DNA of 64,000 nt from Debaryomyces hansenii CBS767 (GCF_000006445.2 NC_006048.2:1364001-1428000); one strand, 5' to 3'. Numbered from the stretch's first letter, positions 47,921-58,538 are shown. The notes: generated by a model not told the origin, from the letters alone. Numbers and translations are program-made.

Positions 47921-48953
47921 TTAGACCTTGAAACCTCTTGATCTTCTTCTACCTCTGGCTCTTTCGAACTTTCTACCAGTGGATTGGATTCTTGGAGCCT
48001 TGTTCTTGTGTGGACCGAAACCGAAGTGTCTAACAGCTTCTCTGGAGTTTCTTGGACCTCTGACAAGTAAGGTGTTTTGACCCTTTGGAGCTCTTAAAGC
48101 TAATTGATCTAAAGTGATAGCTTCACCACCAGCCTTTAAGATGGTAGCCTTGGCACCAGCAGTGAATCTCAAAGCGGCGACGGTGGCCTTTGGGAATTCC
48201 AACAATCTGTTGTCATCGGTAACGGTACCAACAACAACGATAGTCTTTTCACCGGCGTTCTTTTGCTTCAAAGCACGGGCGATTCTTGAGACAGACACTG
48301 GTGGTCTGTTGATCTTGGATAAGAACAAAGATCTCAAGATGACCTTGTTGAATGGGGCATCAGTACGACCTATAGTATGTTAGTATAAGGATCTTCTTTC
48401 TGCTCAGAAGACGCACAGTAAACACCACATTTAACAGAATAAATGTTTGTGCCATGCACTCGCAGAATGGCTTCCCATGGAAACGGTCTTCGCTGCATCA
48501 CCAGCTCAAGAATTCTTCTCCATGGGGCGTATGGTTCGACGTTTACTCTTCCCTCAGACCCGCCAGCTAGTTCCTACTTGTACACCTTGTTGGTCTACTC
48601 GAGCCCGAATCTTTTGGTTACCAGTGTCTCTACTGATGTAAGATTGTGTCGGGCTCCTTTCGGGCCTGCTTCGATGTCTGTTCGGGTCTTCAACCATCAC
48701 CAAACTTCCATATTTCATTATCTTCATTCCATCTCAATTCCTCCTTGGATTGCTATGTTCCCACAAGCATTATTTCCATAAAATGAGTGGTTTATTATAA
48801 CATCTTCTTTTGGGTGAATCCTTATTAAACGATATACATACGAGCTAAGAAAGAGTATAACTTAACTAATAATTTCAAGTAGACGTTGTCTGACTTTGGT
48901 GCTTCTCTGTGACCAGATCTGATGTGTTGCTTAGAAGTGTGATCTCTACCCAT
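47921..48953 (-). CDS. RPL18: 60S ribosomal protein L18 (eL18), spliced
   Basis: Exon 1 is 48842-48953 (37 codons plus one base) and exon 2 is 47921-48369. The 472-nt intron begins GTATGT, has TACTAAC close to its end (minus strand, 48379-48385) and ends CTATAG. The joined protein is 186 residues, the family length, and reads ...[18 protein letters not shown] across the junction. Hallmarks are [71 protein letters not shown] and the basic tail [10 protein letters not shown]. The intron position corresponds to that of S. cerevisiae RPL18A/B. It is divergent from DSC2. Confidence 0.97.
48370..48841 (-). other. RPL18 intron with GC-rich folded core and zipper stem
   Basis: A 472-nt intron. On the minus strand, ATAAGGAT near the 5' splice site (48818-48825) is complementary to ATCCTTAT (48385-48392) abutting the branch site. 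Inside, nested pairing is visible. An outer stem pairs 48556-48562 with 48683-48689 (AGACCCG/CGGGTCT). Within it a hairpin at 48601-48656 pairs seven bases GAGCCCG/CGGGCTC plus six bases AATCTT/AAGATT across a four-base bulge. The core is markedly richer in G+C than other introns here. Confidence 0.85.
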
Positions 48954-49373
48954 TTTTAGTTACTTTGACCTGTGATGAAGAAACTATCTGAAAGAACTAA
49001 AAGTCTTATATGAGAATAATTATGTCCAAGATTCCTGCTGGAGATGCGACACTGAAAATTTTTTGAAAAATTGCAGCTTTGTGTAATTTAGCAAAAACAG
49101 GAATTTTTCATATTTTGGTACTTAATCATATGATGATATGGGGCTGGAACCCTCCTGATATCAGGTCAGAAGTGTTTATCAGTAAACTGTACCGTAGATT
49201 ACGAAGGCAACCCAAATATAAACAAACCTACGTGAGAGTTCGTATATTTAGGAACTTGGGATTGAAGCTAGATAAAAGAACCCATTGGTATTATAACAAA
49301 ACGTATATTGACGGTACATTTGACGTATAATAGAGAGAGGTTTAGAATCATATAAAGGGATTGGATCAGAGAT
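48954..49373. other. Divergent promoter between RPL18 and DSC2
   Basis: About 420 bp separates the two start codons. It contains an open frame at 49079-49330 whose first ATG leaves only 66 codons and which resembles nothing known to me. No TTAGGGTT-type site is present. Confidence 0.45.
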
Positions 49374-50360
49374 ATGGCCCAATTAACACCGATAAGAGGG
49401 TTTAATAATACCCCAGTATCCAAGACAATATGTATAGTCAGCACGTTGGTGGCATTGGGGCTTTCTATATTCCAGATGAAACATTATGTTCGGTTATCGA
49501 TAGATCCATATATATTGGAGTATGCGCAGTACTGGAGGGTGCTAACTTATGAGATGTCGGTGATCAATGAGTCTGATTACATGTTGTGTGTGCTACTCTG
49601 GTTCCAGTACAAGAACTTGGAGAGGTTCTATGGGTCGCGGAAATACGTGTCGTTGATAGTGGTGTTTGCGTTGTACAATTCGATAGTGTGTTTTCTTATC
49701 ATGAATTTGGGGCAATTGGGGGTGAATTTTGTGGTGTACTTAGTATCGTTAATTGCTAGTGGGGGAAAGGGGGATATTGAATATAATACAACCGTGTTCA
49801 ACCAGGTGGCACTGGGCCCATTGGGCATTTTGTCGTCGTTCTACATTTGCTATGGGGCAAATATACCTACGTCGTATAAGTTTAAAATATTGTTATCGAA
49901 GCCTACGTTACTGGACGATGGGGAGGTACATCCATCTAATTCAAGCAAGGAACTAGTTCTTACGAACCATTTCCAGATCCATATTATTTATACGTTATTG
50001 CTTCTCAATAATGGATTGGGATCAATAATACCGTGTTTGGTAGGTATAGTCATAGGGAAATTGTATTCAAACGAGTTACTTCCGGGTGCCAAGAACTGGC
50101 TAATTCCCGTACGTGTCTTTGAGGCATTCATGCATCCTCGCAAGTTTGGAAGCAGCTTATTATCATCCACCAGGGGAATACGCAGTGGTGGCTACCAGAC
50201 CATCAACAATGCTAACGCTAATGCAAATGAGCTGATTGCCGATGAGGATGCAGAGGAAGTTCTAGATGAAGGCAGGAGCAATAACCGTGCCCATGAAATC
50301 AGAGCAGAAACCCCTGTTAGGCCATTGGGCAGCCAGTTCTTGGACACATTCAGAACGTGA
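49374..50360 (+). CDS. DSC2: Rhomboid-like pseudoprotease of the Dsc E3 ligase complex (UBAC2-like)
   Basis: A 328-residue multi-spanning membrane protein. The N-terminal half is rhomboid-like, with hydrophobic spans at about residues 19-37, 92-113 and 114-130 and later ones at 145-160 and 205-230. The block NLERFYGSRKYVSLI matches the YGSRK signature of UBAC2/Dsc2. No catalytic Ser/His pair of active rhomboids is apparent. The C-terminal part is hydrophilic with an acidic patch (IADEDAEEVLDEG) and ends in RPLGSQFLDTFRT, a short remnant or divergent form of the UBA-domain end. Dsc2 helps the Golgi/endosomal Dsc ubiquitin ligase recognise membrane proteins. Der1/Dfm1 were considered but the YGSRK block favours Dsc2. 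Confidence 0.78.
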   Translation: MAQLTPIRGFNNTPVSKTICIVSTLVALGLSIFQMKHYVRLSIDPYILEYAQYWRVLTYEMSVINESDYMLCVLLWFQYKNLERFYGSRKYVSLIVVFALYNSIVCFLIMNLGQLGVNFVVYLVSLIASGGKGDIEYNTTVFNQVALGPLGILSSFYICYGANIPTSYKFKILLSKPTLLDDGEVHPSNSSKELVLTNHFQIHIIYTLLLLNNGLGSIIPCLVGIVIGKLYSNELLPGAKNWLIPVRVFEAFMHPRKFGSSLLSSTRGIRSGGYQTINNANANANELIADEDAEEVLDEGRSNNRAHEIRAETPVRPLGSQFLDTFRT

Positions 50361-50444
50361 TCTACATGACAAAATAATAGTATATACAAATCAATGCATT
50401 AATATTTATCGATATATTACAAATAGTGTACTACTTTGAATCGT

Positions 50445-51097
50445 TCAATTCTTAGCACCTCCTTCAGTAGCTCTTAGTTTTTTTCTTCTTTCGACATCCC
50501 AGTTATACAATCTTGCCGTGTTCACTTCCATAGTGGTGATATTCTCCTTTAAGAATTCCAAGTCCTCCTTTACAAGTCCCAATTGCGCAGTGTTGCTCTT
50601 CAACCTGTCGTTCAATAATTCAATCGCTTCGTCAAGTGGGTACTCTAACATAACTTCCGCACCTAACCACAAGTACACCGATTCTAAGCTCGACGCATCA
50701 ATAGCGGCCCTGGTATATAACGTGTCGTTCAACTCAAAATTGGTTTCAATGGTTTTATCCTCTTCGTCGTCGCTTTTCTTGGTTTCCTTGATATGACTTA
50801 TTATGTTCAAGTTCTTTTCAATATCCGGTATTTTAACATTTAAGTCTCCTAATTGTTGTTTCTTAGACACTTCCATAAACTTGTATTGTTGTAAACGATC
50901 CTGGAACGCAGAAATAACCTTATCAAAGTCAACATCTGGATTCTTGACGTAGTCTTCTACTTTATCTATAAATGGAGCTTCTGGAATACCACGAGGATTG
51001 GTATTGGTGATTCTGGATGGTTAGTATATCAATTTAGCAAAATGTCATAAAAGATGATCTTGTTTCATTTAGGAACATACTTAAGGATATCTGTCAT
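50445..51097 (-). CDS. PAC10: Prefoldin subunit 3, spliced
   Basis: Exon 1 is 51081-51097 (17 nt) and exon 2 is 50445-51012, with a 68-nt intron. The joined protein is 194 residues and begins MTDILKITNTNPRGIPEAP. NPRGIPEAPFIDKVEDYV and FQDRLQQYKFMEVSK match the Pac10/VBP1 N-terminus. Two long coiled-coil helices flank a beta-hairpin region (LNDTLYTRAAIDASSLESVYLWLGAEVMLEYPLDEA). Prefoldin is a six-subunit jellyfish-shaped chaperone that hands unfolded actin and tubulin to the CCT chaperonin; loss in yeast disturbs microtubules. Using only the ATG inside exon 2 (50876) would drop about a quarter of the protein, including its conserved start. Confidence 0.93.
51013..51080 (-). other. PAC10 intron (68 nt)
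   Basis: The minus strand reads GTATGT at the 5' end, TACTAAC near the 3' end, and CATCCAG at the acceptor. It splits a Lys codon after two bases. The branch site is only about seven bases from the AG, which is tight. Confidence 0.9.
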
Positions 51098-51449
51098 CTA
51101 TAGTGTATATCGCCGTATTGTCAGTATAGCAGTAATAGATAAAGCCAGTCTTAAGATCAATGATGTCTATATTTCACGAATGTCGTATGTCGTAATAAAT
51201 GTCGTGACCGATGTCGCGATAAATGTCTCTAGAAATGTCGTCGGAAGGGTTAAGAACTTTCGCGTCTCGTGTTTACATATTTTGACAGATTTACGTTCCA
51301 TTTGAAGCACGTAAGGAACCATTATTTTTTTATGATTCAAATTTTTCAAGGCAGAAACTTGGCTCGTGTGACTATTTAAACCAAGTGGCATCTTGGAATT
51401 ATATTCTTGTATTTGTCTTCAATAGGTATTGAAAATTACAAATTGAAAA
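51098..51449. other. Divergent promoter between PAC10 and the chitinase gene
   Basis: About 350 bp, carrying a 12-bp tandem repeat at 51187-51246. A TATA-like run is absent from the repeat itself. The open frame at 51054-51305 is a by-product of the repeat and of PAC10 antisense sequence. Confidence 0.5.
51187..51246. repeat. Degenerate 12-bp tandem repeat, five copies
   Basis: ATGTCG or ATGTCT cores recur at exactly 12-bp steps (51187, 51199, 51211, 51223, 51235), with the other half of each unit varying (taataa, tgaccg, cgataa, ctagaa, tcggaa). Two further looser ATGTC cores lie just upstream at 51163 and 51180. Confidence 0.85.
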
Positions 51450-52973
51450 ATGTATTTATCATTTTTTGCAGCCTTTGCTGCGTCCTTTCTTTTATTGAAT
51501 TTTTCACTCGCTTACCCAAAAGCGGCTTTGAGTAGTATCAATCCAGAGGCTTTTCATCCTCGTATACTTATGGCTAAAGTGAATGCGAAAAAAAATAAAG
51601 ATGGTTCCTGTTATTCTCATACTGTCGCATCGGGCGAAACATGCCAATTTATGATGGATAAGTTTTCCATTACTAAGAACAATCTTATGCAATGGAACAA
51701 AAACAATTTTGGTTGGATGGGATGTGATAACGGCCACCCGTGGATCGGAGATAAAGTATGTGTTAGTGACGGTACGCCTCCAAAGCCAGCACATAACAAG
51801 CTTGCTGAGTGTGGGCCTCAGGCTTCTACCGACGGAACTAATATCAAATGTCCTTTAAATGCTTGTTGTAGTCCATATGGCTTTTGCGGCTTAACATCGG
51901 ACTTTTGTGCTGTGACTAAAAGTCCAACTGGTGCTCCAGGTACAGCAGGCTGCCTCTCGAACTGTGGATACGGGAAGGTTCATACAGACACAAGATCTGA
52001 TTTTAAGAAAATAGTGTATTGGTTAGACGCGGATGACAAGTTGCGTACTGATCCTAAAGCCTTGAAGAGTTACTATTCTGTTCATTATTCGTTTGTGAAT
52101 ATTAAGTCGGACCTCACTATAGACGACTCTAAAATTGCGAAAAGTACTTTCTTAGGTATTAGCAACAAGAAGATCGCCAGTTTTGGGGGTTGGGAATTTA
52201 GCACTTCGGCATCCACGTATAATATATTTAGAAATGGTGTTGCTGATGCAAATAGGGAAAAATTTGCTACAAATTTAGTTAATTTTTTGAAAAAATACAA
52301 TTTAGATGGTATTGATTTGGACTGGGAATTTCCTGGTCTCTCTGGTATTCCTGGTATTCCAGATGACGATAAAAAGGATGGCCAAAGGTATTTAGAATTG
52401 TTGAAACTTATTAAATCTAAATTGCCAGCCGGAAAGACTTTGTCTATAACCATTCCTGCTTCTTTTTGGTACTTGAAGAATTTCCCAATTAAGGATATGC
52501 AAAAATATATTGATTACCAAGTGTTTATGACCTACGATATTCGTGGTACCAATAGCGATAATATTGTTCAATGTCACACTAACAAAACTGAAGTCATTAA
52601 TGCTCTTCAAATGTTAGATAAGGCAGGGGTACAAATAGGAAAAACATACGGTGGTTTAGCTAATTACGGGAGGTCATATAAATTATCCTCAACATCTTGT
52701 TCTAAGGTCGGGTGCCCAGTTTCCGGTCCAGGCAAGAAGGGCCCTATAGTTAATACTGATGGTGTATTGGCTCAGTCTGAGATTGATGACATTAAGACCT
52801 GGGGTGTTAAAAATAAGAGATGGACTGATGAAGCATCTCAATGTGACTTTATGATTTATGATAGTAACAATATTGTTGGCTGGCCAAAAGCCGGACAAAG
52901 AAACAGTATGGAAGATTTCTTTCACCATTCTGGTTTAGCCGGCTCTGTGTTATGGGCAGCCAATTATAACTAA
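51450..52973 (+). CDS. Secreted chitinase: LysM, chitin-binding type 1 and GH18 domains (killer-toxin alpha-like)
   Basis: A 507-residue protein with a signal peptide (residues 1-21). A LysM-like segment is at about 55-105 (HTVASGETC...NLMQWN). A Cys-rich ChtBD1 knot runs from about C121 to C153 (CCSPYGFCG), and a GH18 domain fills about 185-507. The catalytic motif DGIDLDWE is intact at 286-293 with E293 as acid/base, so it should be an active chitinase. This domain order is that of the alpha subunit of yeast killer toxins such as Kluyveromyces lactis zymocin, and of fungal subgroup C chitinases. No toxin gamma-like partner is visible nearby, so it may instead serve wall remodelling or antagonism of other fungi. 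It is divergent from PAC10 and not part of a visible cytoplasmic-element remnant. Confidence 0.85.
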   Translation: MYLSFFAAFAASFLLLNFSLAYPKAALSSINPEAFHPRILMAKVNAKKNKDGSCYSHTVASGETCQFMMDKFSITKNNLMQWNKNNFGWMGCDNGHPWIGDKVCVSDGTPPKPAHNKLAECGPQASTDGTNIKCPLNACCSPYGFCGLTSDFCAVTKSPTGAPGTAGCLSNCGYGKVHTDTRSDFKKIVYWLDADDKLRTDPKALKSYYSVHYSFVNIKSDLTIDDSKIAKSTFLGISNKKIASFGGWEFSTSASTYNIFRNGVADANREKFATNLVNFLKKYNLDGIDLDWEFPGLSGIPGIPDDDKKDGQRYLELLKLIKSKLPAGKTLSITIPASFWYLKNFPIKDMQKYIDYQVFMTYDIRGTNSDNIVQCHTNKTEVINALQMLDKAGVQIGKTYGGLANYGRSYKLSSTSCSKVGCPVSGPGKKGPIVNTDGVLAQSEIDDIKTWGVKNKRWTDEASQCDFMIYDSNNIVGWPKAGQRNSMEDFFHHSGLAGSVLWAANYN

Positions 52974-53108
52974 ATGTAGCATATTTATAGTTCTGGTTGA
53001 TTTAGTTTTGTATTTAGTTTAGTTGGATAATCATGATTTTATAGTCAGCTAATTTCATAAGAGCATATCATTTAATGAAAATATAAAAGCATATACAAGA
53101 AGACTATT

Positions 53109-54477
<1,369 letters not shown>

Positions 54478-55791
54478 CTATTTAGATTTTTGACTGAACC
54501 CCTTGAAATAACGGTCTCTGAAATTTTTGATTTGGTTTGCTCTCAACCCGTTCGACGTCTCACCCTTAAAATCGTCATCTCTTCTAACGTAAACCAATAG
54601 TCTTCTAGACCACTTATTGAATTCCTGCTCTAAATTATATATGAGTTCCAAATTTTCGTGCTGGGGAATTAAGTTGGGTTCAAAATCATCGTTTGCCGTA
54701 GGCATCCAGAATGCGAGTCTGCCGTCCACCGGCAATCTATTGGCAGCGAAATGTAATAAATCATCTAATAAATTCGACAACTCGTATGGTTTCTTAGGTT
54801 GGATGAAGTCTTTCCTTAAATGTGCTTTTTCTCCGTCTATAACCACGTTTTCCCTACCAGCAGCTTTTTCCGGGTCCTTAGCACCACAAACCTTTAAACC
54901 TTCTCTGACGCCGTATGGAGGATCGCAGACTATGGTGTCGATCTTTAAATCCGAACGGAATGCATTATTGGTGAAATCCATGGTCAAAATGTCCAAGAAA
55001 TTCAAAGTGGTGCCGTATTGTTTGAAGTTGGCATTGATATTGCACTTATCATTCTTACCTCTCAATATACGTACATCAATATCCGATCCAATGGGTAATC
55101 CGCCAAAGTTAGCTGCGGCAACCAAAAAAGAACCAGTACCTGTAAATGGATCGTATGTTATTTTTCCTGGTCCAACTTGTGCTATGTTACAACTGACTAA
55201 AGACAATTCGGCATCAAATGAGGTGGTTCCGATGTACTTTCTGCGTCTCAAATCGTATTTATCTAAGATGTTCTCTGTTCTTGCACTCAATTGGATCTGT
55301 CTTCCAAACCACATGTTGATAGGAGTGGTAGCTTTCTCGGTCCCATGAACATGATATTCTTCTAGCACATCGAAGATTTCGTCGGGATTTTTCATTCTAA
55401 TCGGACCTTCAAATGCCAAATACGAGAACGATTCGATCATTTCGAATTTCTCCTTGGTGGTTCTCTTCCCCATATACCCAATGAAGTCGAATTTAAAAGA
55501 CATTTTTTTGTACTCATCAAACCTGTCACTCGACCGTTGTTTAACATCTTCGTGTAATTCCTCTAGGTTCTTTCCCTGGCCCCATAACTCGTATATTCCT
55601 CTACCTAATATGGATCTTGCCATGATTTTGCGGGCCTGCTCATCGTTTTCCAATTTCACAATCAAAAATGGATTCTTCTCATCGTGATGAGATAAGTCTA
55701 TGGAAATGCCATGGTAAGCAGCTAATGATTCCAACTCTGCCCTTCTGAAGTTGGGGTACGCTTGAGCGAAATATATCAAGTAGTCCTTCAT
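54478..55791 (-). CDS. TRM11: tRNA (guanine(10)-N2) methyltransferase catalytic subunit
   Basis: A 437-residue SAM-dependent methyltransferase. The N-terminal 150 residues form a THUMP-type tRNA-binding region starting MKDYLIYFAQAYPNFRRAELESLAA. The SAM-binding motif is DPFTGTGSFLVAAANFGG, and the catalytic motif is CDPPYGVREG, the (D)PPY form used by exocyclic-amine methyltransferases. Trm11 pairs with Trm112 to methylate G10 of tRNAs. A long antisense frame (54617-55348) is a shadow of its codon pattern. Confidence 0.93.
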   Translation of the reverse strand: MKDYLIYFAQAYPNFRRAELESLAAYHGISIDLSHHDEKNPFLIVKLENDEQARKIMARSILGRGIYELWGQGKNLEELHEDVKQRSSDRFDEYKKMSFKFDFIGYMGKRTTKEKFEMIESFSYLAFEGPIRMKNPDEIFDVLEEYHVHGTEKATTPINMWFGRQIQLSARTENILDKYDLRRRKYIGTTSFDAELSLVSCNIAQVGPGKITYDPFTGTGSFLVAAANFGGLPIGSDIDVRILRGKNDKCNINANFKQYGTTLNFLDILTMDFTNNAFRSDLKIDTIVCDPPYGVREGLKVCGAKDPEKAAGRENVVIDGEKAHLRKDFIQPKKPYELSNLLDDLLHFAANRLPVDGRLAFWMPTANDDFEPNLIPQHENLELIYNLEQEFNKWSRRLLVYVRRDDDFKGETSNGLRANQIKNFRDRYFKGFSQKSK

Positions 55792-56728
55792 GTTGATATA
55801 TACTATACTAATGGTCTAATCGTCAGACTCAAGTTCATCTCGAATATTGAAAAAATTGATGCGGCTCATTTCACGATTAGTCTATTACTGCAAATAACCT
55901 CCACCAAGGGTGCAACTCATGATTACAGTCCAGATCGTCCATCAACGGGTGTTCTTAGCGTATATTCATCCTTATATTACGAATCCTACAAAAATATGGG
56001 TCTTACTGCCAATAGAATAATTATCCAATGCAATTACTATTTCTCACGATTCTTGCAAAATACTCAATTTATTAATGTTAATTGATTTACAATTATCATA
56101 TACAAAACTGAGCAATTCCTCAAACATTAAGCCTCATATTCTACGTAAAGCATATAAGTATTTTACAATTGTATTGAGTAGGAGTTATAGCATTAAGCAT
56201 TAAAAAAGCATTAAGCAGTAAACAGCCAGACAAGGCAGAAGCAGTTCCAGTAGGAAGTGCAGCAGTTGCAACAACTACAATGTGCTGACCATGTTAATTC
56301 CTATAGGCATGGTTGCAGTTTTTCATTCACCCAGAATAATTGCAGCCACTACCAACAGCACCCACCGTTCTCTATTCAACATAGTAGTATCATGGCTGGC
56401 TGATGGTCCTTATTATATAAGCAGAAATATTTGATACACACACGTCCCCACTATTGTGAATGAAAATTAGCCGATGGCGTTCCACTGGGACTCCTTTTCC
56501 TTCCTTTTCTTAAGACAAAGTTATTGATAAATCCATATTAGACAACTAATATAATATAGTATTCAATTGAAATATTTGGTTGACTGAAAAATTCCAAGTA
56601 TCTAAAAAAATTGATTTGTATCTACTACATAGATCTTTTGTTTAGTTTTATACAATTTCCATATTTCAATAAACTTAGTTTGTCTTGATACTATTTATCC
56701 GTATATTAGTTAGTCCCAATAGTTAGCA
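55792..56728. other. Divergent promoter between TRM11 and HRP1
   Basis: About 940 bp. Short copies of gcattaa recur near 56189-56215. A CAG-rich patch, about 56222-56285, looks codon-like but is interrupted by stops and has no start. The frame at 55762-56085 begins at TTG inside TRM11 and is not credible. A long leader before HRP1 is possible. Confidence 0.45.
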
Positions 56729-58383
56729 ATGTCTTCCTACGATGATGATGAAGCCCTTTTCGAGGATATCTAGTAAGTATTTTATTAATTTTTGAAGTGG
56801 ATGGTGGTTTTGAGAAGGTTCGTTCCGGACAAGATTCTGAAATTCTTCAGACCACTATTTCTAATGCCGAAATTCCGAATTAGTATTCTAACAATTCTAG
56901 CGGTGACGATGACAAATCTACCACAGTAAAGGAACAAAACAATGACCAAGCAGAAGAAAAGAAGAACGAAATTCCTGCTAAGGAAGAAGCTCCAGCCCAA
57001 GTAGAAACTACTTCAGGTGCAATCGAGACTAAAGCAGAAGAGCCAGCTTATGGTACGCCAGTTCAACAACAGGCTGCTGTGCCAGTGGCAGCACCTGCTC
57101 AACCAGAACAGAATGCTATTCCACCACCTCCACCTGTGTCGGATCAAATGTCGGGCCAGATGCCAGGACAAATGCAAGGTCAAATGCCAGGACAAATGCC
57201 AGGCCAGATGCCAGGCCAGATGCCAGGCCAGATGCCAGGACAAATGCCAGGACAAATGCCAGGTCAACCACCTCAAATGCCAGACTTTCAACAAATGCAG
57301 CAAATGCAGCAGCAATTCCAAGGGGGTATGCCATTACCTCCTCAGCCACCACAACCACCACAACCTCAACAATTACCACCTTCGAACATGGGTAAAGACC
57401 ATGGTAAGATGTTTATTGGTGGGCTTAACTGGGACACTACCGAACAAGGATTGGTTGAATATTTTACCAAATATGGTGAGGTTATCGACCATACTATTAT
57501 GAGAGATAATAACACCGGCAAGTCCCGTGGGTTTGGTTTCTTGACTTTTAAAGATCCAAAGTCGGTTGACGAAGTTATTAAAACTGACCACATATTAGAC
57601 GGTAAATTGATTGATCCTAAGAGAGCCATTGCGAGAGAAGAACAAGACAAAGTTGGTAAGATTTTTGTTGGTGGTATTGATCCAATGGTCAACGAAAAGG
57701 ACTTTAATGATTTCTTTTCTCAATTTGGTAGTATTATTGACGCCCAATTGATGATCGACAAGGATACTGGCAGATCGAGAGGTTTCGGTTTTATTACCTA
57801 TGATTCACCTGATGCTGTCGATAGAGTTACTGTGAATAAATACTTAACTTTGAAGGGTAAGTCCATGGAAGTCAAGAGAGCAGAACCAAGAGGCCAACAT
57901 CAACAGAATCAAATGCAACAGCAACAGCAACAGCAACAACCATACAATTATGGAAACTACGGTAATCAATACGGTCAAACGCAATACCAACAACCCGGTA
58001 TGGCTTCTTATGGTCAAGGTATGAATGGTATGTCACCAGAAATGATGCAAGAGTATTGGCAAAGAATGCAACAATGGTACATGTACCAACAGCAACAGCA
58101 GCAAGCTCAAGGCAGCACGGGAGATTACAATCAGCAATCAGAGCAACCTGAACAACCATTGAATCCTCAGCAACAAGCCCCCACCGAATCCCAAGACAAT
58201 CAAGAACCAGAAAATGGATCTGACAGTTCGGGTACACCAAGTGGGCCATCAAGAAGAATGAACTTGCCAAAGGGACCAAGAAGAGCGCCACCTTCAGGTC
58301 CTTCTGGTAATTCAAGAGGTAGAGGTGGTTACCAAAATAGAAATAGAGGATACCATCCATATACTAGGGGTGGAAGAAGATGA
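56729..58383 (+). CDS. HRP1: Nuclear polyadenylated RNA-binding protein Hrp1/Nab4 (CFIB), spliced
   Basis: Exon 1 is 56729-56772 and exon 2 is 56901-58383, with a 128-nt intron. The joined protein is 508 residues and begins MSSYDDDEALFEDIYGDDDK, matching the Hrp1 start (EDxxDIYGDD). Two RRMs are clear. RRM1 begins KMFIGGLNWDTTE near residue 184, with RGFGFLTF. RRM2 begins KIFVGGIDP near 268, with RGFGFITY. A Gln/Met/Asn-rich tail follows and ends in an RG-rich segment (RGRGGYQNRNRGYHPY), a likely arginine-methylation and nuclear-import region. Before the RRMs lies a Met-Pro-Gly-Gln repeat. Hrp1 binds the AU-rich efficiency element of pre-mRNAs in 3'-end formation. If the intron is kept, translation stops at codon 15. 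Confidence 0.95.
56773..56900 (+). other. HRP1 intron (128 nt)
   Basis: Begins GTAAGT, has a TTCTAAC branch site at 56886-56892 and ends TTCTAG. It splits a Tyr codon (TA|C). An earlier AG (TTAG at 56880-56883) would shift the frame, so 56900 is the acceptor that keeps the conserved IYGDD block. Confidence 0.9.
57151..57270 (+). repeat. 12-bp tandem repeat in HRP1, ten units
   Basis: Ten contiguous 12-bp units encode PGQM-type tetrapeptides (first unit SGQM, third QGQM, last PGQP). Third codon positions vary between caa and cag, and between gga, ggc and ggt, showing that the array is partly homogenised. It sits in the disordered linker before the first RRM. Confidence 0.95.
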
Positions 58384-58538
58384 TTTCTCTATCTTGATTT
58401 ACATTTTTTATTTCAGATCAATGATTTGCTGAAAATCATTGATAAGAAGTTCAAATTCTAAGTAAAATTATTATTGGCAAATTATGTATATTTTATATTC
58501 CTAAAATGAAAATTATTTCACGATAAAATTGTAGATAT

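Noticed and set aside
48443..48781. 112-codon plus-strand ORF
   Set aside because: It falls inside the folded part of the RPL18 intron, antisense; the open frame comes from the GC-rich structured core.
49079..49330. Small basic ORF before DSC2
   Set aside because: It starts at TTG; the first ATG leaves 66 codons with no family resemblance, in a divergent promoter.
54617..55348. 243-codon plus-strand ORF
   Set aside because: It is fully antisense to TRM11, whose catalytic motifs are clear on the other strand; the frame is a codon-pattern shadow with no recognisable domain.
55762..56085. 107-codon plus-strand ORF
   Set aside because: It starts at TTG inside TRM11 antisense sequence and runs through its promoter; no recognisable product.
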